From: Deltaproteobacteria bacterium
GTDB taxonomy: Bacteria; Desulfobacterota; Desulfuromonadia; Desulfuromonadales; Geothermobacteraceae
Assembly (NCBI GenBank): GCA_003695205.1
Contig: RFIO01000017.1
Coordinates: 1-7,857, forward strand
Length of the DNA: 7,857 nt
Direction of reading: 5' to 3'
The notes under the pieces were generated by a model. It saw nothing but the letters and a program-made list of their open reading frames with translations, had not been told where the DNA came from and ran no database searches. Shown piece after piece: positions 1 to 5,767 of the stretch; position 1 is the first letter of the stretch; every line of letters starts with the position of its first letter. The translations under genes were made by a program, and so were the position numbers.

Positions 1-460
1 CCAGCCGGCAGGTGGTGTCGGCGCTGATGTTGACGCCGGTGCGTCCCGGAACGTTGTAGAGCACCTGCGGCAGGTCGACCGCTTCGGCGAGAGTGCGGTA
101 ATGCCGGTAGATGCCTTCCTGGGAGGGCTTGTGGTAGTAGGGGCAGACCAGCAGCAGGCCGTCGGCGCCGTTCTTTTTCGCGTTCTGCGACAGGTGAATC
201 GCCTCGGCCGTGTTGTTGGCGCCGGTACCGGCGATGACCGGCACCCGCCTGTTGACCTGGTCGATGCAGGTTTTGACGACGTAATCGTGCTCCTCGAAGT
301 CGAGGGTGGCCGATTCACCGGTGGTGCCGCAGGGCACAATGACGTCGGTGCCGTTTTCGATCTGGAACTCGATCAGTTCCCGGTAGCGTTCCTCATCGAA
401 GCTGCCATCTGCCTTGAAGGGCGTGATGATGGCGACCATCGAACCGGAAAAATGAGCCAT
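1..460 (-). CDS. dapA: 4-hydroxy-tetrahydrodipicolinate synthase, N-terminal part
   Basis: DapA condenses pyruvate with aspartate semialdehyde in the cytoplasm, the first committed step of the diaminopimelate/lysine pathway. Only the first 153 residues are in the window; the gene runs off the left edge. Visible motifs are GTTGES at about 45-50 (pyruvate carboxylate-binding threonines), AGTGAN at 77-82, PYYHKPSQEG at 107-116 with Tyr109, and YNVPGRTG at 135-142 with Tyr135, equivalent to E. coli Tyr133. The Schiff-base lysine (E. coli Lys161) would lie just outside. The ATG at 460-458 is chosen because GAGGAGGAG (476-468) sits 7 nt upstream and the MAHFSGSMVAIITPF start matches the family. It follows the lipoprotein gene after a 110-nt gap with a possible promoter, so it may be transcribed both from the arg operon and on its own. 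Family identity is essentially certain; the C-terminal part is unseen. Confidence 0.96.
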   Translation of the reverse strand, partial: MAHFSGSMVAIITPFKADGSFDEERYRELIEFQIENGTDVIVPCGTTGESATLDFEEHDYVVKTCIDQVNRRVPVIAGTGANNTAEAIHLSQNAKKNGADGLLLVCPYYHKPSQEGIYRHYRTLAEAVDLPQVLYNVPGRTGVNISADTTCRL

Positions 461-467
461 GACAATT

Positions 468-476
468 CTCCTCCTC
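468..476 (-). promoter_or_regulatory. Strong ribosome binding site of dapA
   Basis: On the minus strand GAGGAGGAG lies 7 nt before the dapA ATG. It is a near-ideal Shine-Dalgarno sequence, one of the strongest in the window, and it fixes the start codon. Confidence 0.85.
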
Positions 477-511
477 TGTCGGTGCAGCTTCAGGCTGCTG
501 TCTCCCCTTGT

Positions 512-524
512 GGCCCATCGGGCC
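512..524 (-). other. Short hairpin in the dapA leader
   Basis: The bases form a perfect 5-bp stem, GGCCC/GGGCC, around a 3-nt loop in the region between the lipoprotein gene and dapA. It lies downstream of the possible dapA promoter, so it would be in that leader RNA. No U-tract follows, so it is not a classical terminator. The leader looks far too short for a lysine riboswitch. Confidence 0.35.
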
Positions 525-532
525 GAAAACTT

Positions 533-561
533 TTGGTAACACAGCCCCGCTGACTTGTAAA
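533..561 (-). promoter_or_regulatory. Possible sigma-70 promoter for dapA
   Basis: On the minus strand TTTACA (561-556, 5 of 6 matches to the -35 consensus) is followed after 17 nt by TACCAA (538-533, 3 of 6 matches to the -10 consensus). Its place, just after the lipoprotein stop and about 75 nt before the dapA start, makes biological sense. The weak -10 leaves the call uncertain. Confidence 0.35.
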
Positions 562-570
562 GCGCCGGAC

Positions 571-1293
571 TCAGGGCACGGCGACCAGGTCCACGGGGCC
601 TGCCGCCTCCGAGTAGACCTTCCCCCTGTCATTGCGGTAGAACGCCCGCACCCGGTAGCGGTAGCTCGTGCCTCCTTTGACGGCAAAATCATCGTAACTG
701 GTCCGTTCGGCAGGCAGCTCGGTCAGCATCTCGAAGGGTTCTCCGGCCGGGCCGGCCGCTCTTTCAATCCGATAACCGCCTGGAGTGGCTCCGGCCGGGG
801 CCTGCCAGCTCAGACGGTTGAGCTTTTCCAGGGCCTGTCCCCCGGGCACGGTCGGTTTGGCGGGCGGTTCGACGAACAGGCTTCTGGCCTGCGCCGGTAC
901 GCCGGCCAGGTTGCCGGTGGCCAATGGGACCACCCGGTAGCGATAACCCATACCGGGGTGCAGACCCTTGCGGTCGACGAAACGATAACTGTCCCGGCCA
1001 GGCTCGGCCGCGACCCTGGCGACAGGGGTTTTGGGCGGTCGGCATTCGGGGCAGTCGTCCTGCGGATCGAACTGTTGCCGGTAGACGGCAAACTCCTTCA
1101 TGGACTGCAATGGGCTACCGTCCTGGTTGGCAGCGGGTGGCAGCCAGCTGACGACCAGGCTGCCGCCGAACTGGGTGACGGTCAGCTGACGCACGGCGGC
1201 GGGCAGGGGGACGCCGAGGGGGCGGACCGGGCCCTTGTGGCCGCAAGCGGCCGGCAGGAGCAGCAGGGCGATGAGCAACAGACGGCGCATCAT
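571..1293 (-). CDS. FN3-domain lipoprotein with an LptM-like N-terminus
   Basis: A predicted 240-residue lipoprotein. Residues 1-16 form a lipoprotein signal peptide (MMRR, then a Leu-rich core) ending in the lipobox LPAAC with the acylated Cys17. The mature protein starts CGHKGPVRP, matching the CGxKGPLxxP start of LptM (YifL), the small lipoprotein that helps mature the LptD/E lipopolysaccharide translocon. Unlike LptM (about 65 residues), it continues into two fibronectin-III-like domains, about 33-127 and 133-235, each with a YRYRV F-strand motif (near 117-121 and 211-215). A CPEC pair at about 81-84 in the first domain could form a disulfide. It should sit in the periplasm on a membrane. 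Its ATG overlaps the argH stop (ATGA, 4 nt) and no good Shine-Dalgarno is seen, so translation is probably coupled to argH. A second ATG is the next codon. Lipoprotein status is firm; the precise function is unknown and an LptM role is inference. Confidence 0.85.
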   Translation of the reverse strand: MMRRLLLIALLLLPAACGHKGPVRPLGVPLPAAVRQLTVTQFGGSLVVSWLPPAANQDGSPLQSMKEFAVYRQQFDPQDDCPECRPPKTPVARVAAEPGRDSYRFVDRKGLHPGMGYRYRVVPLATGNLAGVPAQARSLFVEPPAKPTVPGGQALEKLNRLSWQAPAGATPGGYRIERAAGPAGEPFEMLTELPAERTSYDDFAVKGGTSYRYRVRAFYRNDRGKVYSEAAGPVDLVAVP

Positions 1294-2669
1294 GCCGACA
1301 GCAGCTGCCTGGCCCGGGCGATTTCGCGCTCGACCGCTTCGCGTGCGGTGCCGCCGGTCGCCTTGCGGGCGTTGACAGAGGCCTCGAGGGTGACGAAATC
1401 GTAGATGTCCTCGTCGATGAGTTCCGAGAACTGGCGGAATTCGTTCAGGGACAGTTCGGGGATGTCCTTGCCCTGTTCGATGCAGTAGCGCACGGTCTTG
1501 CCGACCACCTCGTGCGCCTGTCGGAAGGGCAGCCCCTTGCGCACGCAGTAGTCGGCCACGTCGGTGGCGGTGGAAAAACCGCGCGCGGCGGCAACGCGCA
1601 TGTTCTCAGCCTTGACCTTCATCTGGGCGATCATGTCGGCAAAGATCTTCAGCGAGCCACGTACGGTGTCGATGGTGTCGAAAAGCGGTTCCTTGTCCTC
1701 CTGCATGTCCTTGTTGTAGGCCAGCGGCAGGGATTTCATCAGGGTCAGCAGGCTGATCAGGTTGCCGTAGACCCGGCCCGACTTGCCGCGCACCAGCTCC
1801 GGAACATCCGGATTCTTTTTCTGCGGCATGATGGAACTTCCGGTGCAGAAAGCGTCGGTCAGCTCAATGAAGTCGAAGTCGGCGCTCGACCAGAGGATCA
1901 GCTCCTCCGACAGGCGCGACAGGTGCATCATCAGGATGCCGGCGGTGGCGCAGAATTCGATGGCGAAGTCGCGGTCGGAGACCGAATCGAGGCTGTTGCG
2001 CGTGACACCGTCGAAACCAAGCTGCTCGGCGACCCACTCGCGGTCGATGGGGAAGGTGGTCCCGGCCAGGGCGCCGGCACCGAGCGGCAGCTGGTTCATG
2101 CGCCGGCGTACGTCCGTCATGCGGTCGGCGTCGCGGCCGATCATTTCGAAGTAGGCGAGCATGTGGTGGGCGAACAGAACCGGCTGAGCGGTCTGCAGGT
2201 GAGTATAGCCCGGCATGATGACGCCGAGGTTGGCCTCCGCCTGGTCCACCAGGGAGCCCTGCAGTCGGCGCAGCTCGGCGATGATGGCGTCGAGTTCGTC
2301 GCGCAGGTAGAGGCGAATGTCGAGGGCGACCTGGTCGTTGCGTGACCGGGCGGTGTGCAGTTTGCCGCCGACGGTGCCGATCTTGTCGATCAGGCGCTTC
2401 TCGATATTCATGTGGATGTCCTCGAGGGCGACGGAGAAGCTGAACTTGCCCGCCTCGATCTCCTCGAGGATTTCGTTCAGACCGAAGACGATGCGCTCGG
2501 CCTCGTCCTGGCTGATGATCCCCTGGCGCGCCAGCATGCGCGCGTGGGCGATGGAGCCGCGGATGTCGTAGCGGTACAGGCGCTGGTCGAAACTGATCGA
2601 GGCGGTGAATTCCTCGACGAACTCGTCGGTCGGCTGGGTGAAGCGTCCGGCCCAGGGTTTTTCGCTCAT
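1290..2669 (-). CDS. argH: Argininosuccinate lyase
   Basis: ArgH cleaves argininosuccinate into arginine and fumarate, the last step of arginine synthesis; it is a cytoplasmic homotetramer of the fumarase/aspartase superfamily. The 459 residues match the usual length. Seen motifs are KPWAGRF at 4-10, HTARSRNDQ at 105-113, GYTHLQTAQP at 154-163 with the conserved His157, and the superfamily signature GSSIMPQKKNP at 277-287 with the catalytic serine loop. The ATG at 2669 is chosen because the family starts at MSEKPWAGRF and AAGGA lies about 10 nt upstream; the same frame stays open to 2801, but that stretch resembles nothing in ArgH and contains a promoter. The gene has its own candidate promoter (2730-2758) and overlaps the downstream lipoprotein gene by 4 nt. 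No damaged residues are seen. Confidence 0.98.
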   Translation of the reverse strand: MSEKPWAGRFTQPTDEFVEEFTASISFDQRLYRYDIRGSIAHARMLARQGIISQDEAERIVFGLNEILEEIEAGKFSFSVALEDIHMNIEKRLIDKIGTVGGKLHTARSRNDQVALDIRLYLRDELDAIIAELRRLQGSLVDQAEANLGVIMPGYTHLQTAQPVLFAHHMLAYFEMIGRDADRMTDVRRRMNQLPLGAGALAGTTFPIDREWVAEQLGFDGVTRNSLDSVSDRDFAIEFCATAGILMMHLSRLSEELILWSSADFDFIELTDAFCTGSSIMPQKKNPDVPELVRGKSGRVYGNLISLLTLMKSLPLAYNKDMQEDKEPLFDTIDTVRGSLKIFADMIAQMKVKAENMRVAAARGFSTATDVADYCVRKGLPFRQAHEVVGKTVRYCIEQGKDIPELSLNEFRQFSELIDEDIYDFVTLEASVNARKATGGTAREAVEREIARARQLLSA

Positions 2670-2729
2670 GGCAAATACGTCCTTGTCGTTGATCTGTCGG
2701 CTGTGGCGGGCTTGGCCGCCGGAGCGACT

Positions 2730-2758
2730 GTTATACAGCATCCACTCGCTTTCGCCAA
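2730..2758 (-). promoter_or_regulatory. Candidate sigma-70 promoter for argH
   Basis: On the minus strand TTGGCG (2758-2753, 4 of 6 matches) is followed after exactly 17 nt by TATAAC (2735-2730, 5 of 6 matches). Transcription would start near 2722 and give a leader of about 50 nt before the argH ATG. The leader holds a 5-bp GGCGG/CCGCC hairpin. It is the best promoter match noticed in an intergenic part of the window, and it would let argH, the lipoprotein gene and perhaps dapA be expressed independently of the upstream genes. Confidence 0.5.
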
Positions 2759-2766
2759 TGCCGGTC

Positions 2767-3924
2767 TCAGTTGCCGGCCACCTTGCCGACCAGTTCATCA
2801 CTGCCCATGCGCACCCAGCGGTTCTGCGGCGCGGGCCGGAAGATGGCGTGAATCTTCAGCGGCACCCGGGTGGTGCGCGGGTCGAGTTCATGAAAGACCG
2901 GCAGGTTGAAGAAGAAGAGGCGCTCCTCCCGTCCGAAGCGCAGGCGGCAGACCGGCAGGCCGTCGAAGTCGTCGGTGGCGAATTCGCTCAGCTGTACCTG
3001 TTCGAGCTTGTGTGATCTGTGGATGATGACGCTGGAGCGGCCGAAGGCCTCCCGCGGCGTATCCAGCCCTTCGCAGCGGGTGTCACCGGCGCTGTTGCAG
3101 AACAGGGTGATGGCGTCGCGTACTCCCGGGGTGTATTCGAGATACTCGCCGTAGAAGCCGTTGACCACGTCCCTGAAGGCCGGGTGCTCGGGTTTGGGGT
3201 TGCACTCGATGACCGTCAGCAGGTCGAGGCGCTGGCGCGAGGCGTAGAAGAGTTCGTTGGCGCGGGCAATGATGGCACTGATGTTCGACTGGTAGAGGTC
3301 GCGGTAGACGTAGTCGAGGCAGATCAGGTTCATGAAGTTGAAGCAGGTCGGGTGGCAGCGCAGCAGTGGAAAGACCTTGCCCCGGTAGAGGTCATGGAGC
3401 GAGTCGAGATTCTCCTCGCCGCCGAAGGGGTGGCTTTTGGCCTCGAAGAAGACCCGCAGGTGGCCGTCCTCCTCCTTGCAGGCAATGGCGCACCAGTTGA
3501 CCGGCATCTGTTCGACTTCGCCGGCGTCGATGTCGTCGTTGACCGATGCGAGCAGTTCGCGATTATCGATGGCGTAGTGCCGCAGCCAGGAACGGAATTC
3601 GGCCAGCGTTACGTGTTCGATACCGAAGATGGTGACGGTGTTGGGGCGGAAATGCTGTTCGATGAAGTCGAGGGCATCCTTGACGCGGGTGGCGGGCAGG
3701 CTCGATTCAGGCAGCAGCAGAAAGTGCAGCCGTTTCAGGTTGCTCTCTCCCTCGGCGACCAGTTCAAAAAGGCCGAGAATTTTCTGCCACTGGGCCTCGG
3801 GGTCGGCTATGCGGAAGGCAAAATCGGTGCGCTCGAGGTGGTTGCTGATCTGGCAGGCCATGGCGTGCAGGTGGTGCCCGCGCGGGAAGGCGACCCGGAT
3901 GTCCTTCTCAATGATCTGCACCAT
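2767..3924 (-). CDS. Divergent carbon-nitrogen-hydrolase (nitrilase-superfamily)-like protein
   Basis: A 385-residue soluble protein with no signal peptide or membrane segment. I do not recognise a named family. Its motifs fall in the order and rough spacing of the nitrilase superfamily: FLLLPESSLP (68-77) with Glu73; the pair of strands ending FFEAKSHPFGGEE (159-171) with Lys163; and FNFMNLICLDYVYRDL (195-210) with Cys202, giving a Glu-Lys-Cys triad. Two later pieces fit too: LFCNSAGD (274-281), like the conserved asparagine strand, and FGRSSVIIH (294-302), like the GGSxIxxP strand. Such enzymes hydrolyse or transfer amide or nitrile nitrogen. The last 80 residues or so extend past the core. 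It starts 13 nt after the Nudix gene, implying co-transcription, and lies between argG and argH. The ATG at 3924 has only a weak GGAA-type ribosome site. The fold call is by eye; the substrate is unknown. Confidence 0.7.
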   Translation of the reverse strand: MVQIIEKDIRVAFPRGHHLHAMACQISNHLERTDFAFRIADPEAQWQKILGLFELVAEGESNLKRLHFLLLPESSLPATRVKDALDFIEQHFRPNTVTIFGIEHVTLAEFRSWLRHYAIDNRELLASVNDDIDAGEVEQMPVNWCAIACKEEDGHLRVFFEAKSHPFGGEENLDSLHDLYRGKVFPLLRCHPTCFNFMNLICLDYVYRDLYQSNISAIIARANELFYASRQRLDLLTVIECNPKPEHPAFRDVVNGFYGEYLEYTPGVRDAITLFCNSAGDTRCEGLDTPREAFGRSSVIIHRSHKLEQVQLSEFATDDFDGLPVCRLRFGREERLFFFNLPVFHELDPRTTRVPLKIHAIFRPAPQNRWVRMGSDELVGKVAGN

Positions 3925-3937
3925 GGTTCCGTTTCCG

Positions 3938-4423
3938 TCAGCCGAGGCTCATCTGGTCGGGGATTTCGCCGGCGGGGTCGACCACTTCCAAGGCCTGTCC
4001 CCAGTCGAGTTCGGGGTAGACCAGGGAGAGGATATGGCGGCAGCCGGGCGGCAGGTCCATGCCGGGAAGGGATTCGGGCCCGAACCAGGCAGCTTCGGTG
4101 CATTCCCGGTCGTTGGGTTTCAGATCGCCGCCGAGGGGGTGGCAACGGTAGTAGAGGATGACGTAATGGTCGTTCCTGTCGCCGACCTCGATATGCTCGA
4201 AGACGTCGATCAGTCCGTCGACGCCGACCGTCAGGCCGACTTCTTCGGCGACCTCGCGGTGCAGGGCGGCGAGAATCGCCTCGCCGTGGTCGATCTTGCC
4301 GCCCGGCATGACCCACTGGCTGCAGAAGGGCTCGATGCAGCGCCGGGTGAGCAGCACCCGTTTCTCCTCGTCGAGGATGCAGGCGACCACCGAGGTCTTG
4401 ATCTGGCGTTTTTTGAATTCCAT
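3938..4423 (-). CDS. Nudix hydrolase
   Basis: A 161-residue cytoplasmic hydrolase of nucleoside-diphosphate-linked compounds. The Nudix box is complete at 42-64: Gly42, five residues, Glu48, seven residues, then REVAEEVGL (56-64) with the metal-binding glutamates Glu57, Glu60 and Glu61. The preceding strand VLLTRR (23-28) and WVMPGGK (37-43) are typical of MutT/ADP-ribose-pyrophosphatase-like members. The C-terminal part (PEL near 137-139, then an acidic tail) gives no substrate clue. It follows argG after 71 nt that include a strong 12-bp hairpin, and it precedes the nitrilase-like gene by 13 nt, so these two look like a pair. The ATG at 4423 starts MEFKKRQIKTSVV, a normal Nudix start; the upstream GGACGG is a poor ribosome site. 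Family is certain; substrate is not (8-oxo-dGTP, ADP-ribose and other sugar nucleotides are all possible). Confidence 0.93.
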   Translation of the reverse strand: MEFKKRQIKTSVVACILDEEKRVLLTRRCIEPFCSQWVMPGGKIDHGEAILAALHREVAEEVGLTVGVDGLIDVFEHIEVGDRNDHYVILYYRCHPLGGDLKPNDRECTEAAWFGPESLPGMDLPPGCRHILSLVYPELDWGQALEVVDPAGEIPDQMSLG

Positions 4424-4455
4424 CGATTGCGCCGCCGTCCGGCGCGAGGCCTTGA

Positions 4456-4484
4456 CGCGGGGCCGGATGCCTTCCGGCCCCGCG
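4456..4484 (-). terminator. Perfect 12-bp hairpin after argG (terminator-like, no U-tract)
   Basis: CGCGGGGCCGGA (4456-4467) and TCCGGCCCCGCG (4473-4484) are perfect inverted repeats around a 5-nt loop. The hairpin starts 10 nt after the argG stop on the minus strand. The RNA continues UCAAGG, so there is no U-tract and classical intrinsic termination is unlikely to be efficient. It could partly end transcription, pause it, or protect the 3' end of the upstream mRNA, lowering Nudix and nitrilase-like expression relative to argG. Confidence 0.5.
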
Positions 4485-4494
4485 AACTGAGCCT

Positions 4495-5712
4495 CTAGCC
4501 TTTTTTGTTCATCAGGCTGCGAATGCGCAGCCGCAGGGCGTTGAGCTTGATGAAGCCTTCGGCGTCAGCCTGATTGTAGACTTCATCTGCCTCAAAGGTG
4601 GCGAAGTCGACATTGAACAGGCTGTCAGTGTCCGATTTGCGACCGACCACCCGGCAGTGCCCCTTGTAAAGCTTGACGCGGGCTGTACCGTTGACCGTCT
4701 GCTGGGTCTGGTCGATCAGTGCCTGCATCGCCTCGCGCTCGGGGGCAAACCAGAAGCCGTTGTAGATCATGCTGGCGTAGCGCGGCACCAGTGAATCACG
4801 CAGATGCATCACCTCGCGGTCCATGGTGATCGATTCCACCGCCCGGTGCGCCTCCTCGAGAATGGTGCCGCCCGGGGTTTCGTAGACGCCGCGGCTCTTC
4901 ATGCCGACGAAGCGGTTTTCCAGCAGGTCGACGCGGCCGATGCCGTGTTTGCCACCCAGCTCGTTCAGTTTCGCCAGCAGGCTGGCCGGCGACATACGCT
5001 CGCCGTTGACCGCCACCGGGTCACCTTTTTCGAATTCGATTTCGACGTATTCGGGCTGGTCCGGAGCGTCCTCGGGCCGGGTGGTGAGGACGTACATCTC
5101 TTCCGGCGCCTCGGCCCAGGGGTCTTCGAGAATGTCCCCTTCAAAGGAGATGTGCAGCAGGTTGCGGTCCGAACTCCAGGGGAATTTCTTGCTGGTCGGA
5201 ACCGGGATGCCGTGCTTGCGGGCGTAGTTTTCCAGCGCGGTGCGGCTGTTCAGGTCCCACTCGCGCCAGGGCGCGATGACCGTCACCGAGGGGTCAAAGT
5301 GGTAATAGGCCAGCTCGAAGCGGACCTGGTCGTTGCCCTTGCCGGTGGCCCCGTGGGAAACAGCATCGGCCCCCTCCTTCTTCGCGATCTCCATCTGGGC
5401 CTTGGCGATCAGAGGCCGGGCGATGGAGGTGCCGAGGAAGTAGCGCCCCTCGTAGATGGCGTTGGCGCGGAACATGGGGAAGACGAAGTCGCGCACGAAT
5501 TCCTCGCGCAGATCGAGGATGTGGCAGGCACTGGCACCGGTCTTTTTCGCCTTCTCCGGAATGTGGTCCAGCTCTTCCCCCTGGCCGAGGTCGGCCGAGA
5601 AGGCGACCACCTCGCATCCGTATTCCTCGATCAGCCACTTGAGGATGATCGAGGTGTCCAGCCCGCCCGAATAGGCGAGTACCGCTTTTTTGACGCTTCC
5701 ACGCTTGCTCAT
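4495..5712 (-). CDS. argG: Argininosuccinate synthase
   Basis: ArgG joins citrulline and aspartate, using ATP to AMP and pyrophosphate, to form argininosuccinate; it is cytoplasmic. The 405 residues fit the shorter, widespread bacterial type rather than the longer E. coli type (about 447). Motifs are the N-type ATP pyrophosphatase loop AYSGGLDTS at 13-21, GATGKGNDQVRFE at 121-133, APWREW at 147-152 and EGDILEDPW at 191-199. The start at 5712 is chosen because AGGAG (5725-5721) lies 8 nt upstream and the protein start MSKRGSVKKAVLAYSGG is normal. An in-frame extension to 5829 would overlap the upstream RDD gene and encode a sequence foreign to the family. It follows that gene by 55 nt containing a 7-bp hairpin, and it is followed by a 12-bp hairpin. 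The gene looks intact. Confidence 0.98.
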   Translation of the reverse strand: MSKRGSVKKAVLAYSGGLDTSIILKWLIEEYGCEVVAFSADLGQGEELDHIPEKAKKTGASACHILDLREEFVRDFVFPMFRANAIYEGRYFLGTSIARPLIAKAQMEIAKKEGADAVSHGATGKGNDQVRFELAYYHFDPSVTVIAPWREWDLNSRTALENYARKHGIPVPTSKKFPWSSDRNLLHISFEGDILEDPWAEAPEEMYVLTTRPEDAPDQPEYVEIEFEKGDPVAVNGERMSPASLLAKLNELGGKHGIGRVDLLENRFVGMKSRGVYETPGGTILEEAHRAVESITMDREVMHLRDSLVPRYASMIYNGFWFAPEREAMQALIDQTQQTVNGTARVKLYKGHCRVVGRKSDTDSLFNVDFATFEADEVYNQADAEGFIKLNALRLRIRSLMNKKG

Positions 5713-5720
5713 TGTCACAA

Positions 5721-5725
5721 CTCCT
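5721..5725 (-). promoter_or_regulatory. Ribosome binding site of argG
   Basis: AGGAG on the minus strand ends 8 nt before the ATG at 5712. It decides the argG start against the longer in-frame extension. Confidence 0.8.
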
Positions 5726-5740
5726 GGTCGGTAGATATGG

Positions 5741-5760
5741 CCGGCCCTCTGCCGGGCCGG
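5741..5760 (-). other. Hairpin just upstream of argG
   Basis: CCGGCCC (5741-5747) and GGGCCGG (5754-5760) are perfect 7-bp inverted repeats around a 6-nt loop, in the 55 nt between the RDD gene and argG. The stem starts 7 nt after the RDD stop and ends 15 nt before the argG ribosome site. No U-tract follows on the minus strand. A processing, pausing or mRNA-stability element is possible. Confidence 0.45.
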
Positions 5761-5767
5761 AAAGGGT

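Noticed and set aside
461..570. Lysine riboswitch or leader peptide before dapA
   Set aside because: The gap is only 110 nt, shorter than a lysine riboswitch, and holds only a 5-bp hairpin with no Lys-rich leader frame.
508..1404. 298-codon open frame on the plus strand
   Set aside because: It is opposite the lipoprotein gene and the argH end; the product is Gly/Arg/Ala-rich without recognisable domains, while the minus strand has a clear lipobox and FN3 motifs.
2670..2801. Upstream in-frame extension of argH
   Set aside because: The extra 44 residues overlap the preceding gene's end, contain a promoter-like sequence and do not resemble ArgH; the family start MSEKPWAGRF at 2669 has a ribosome site.
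3019..4161. Long open frame of 380 codons on the plus strand
   Set aside because: It lies wholly opposite the nitrilase-like and Nudix genes, its product is low-complexity Val/Gly/Asp-rich with no motif, and long antisense frames are expected at this G+C.
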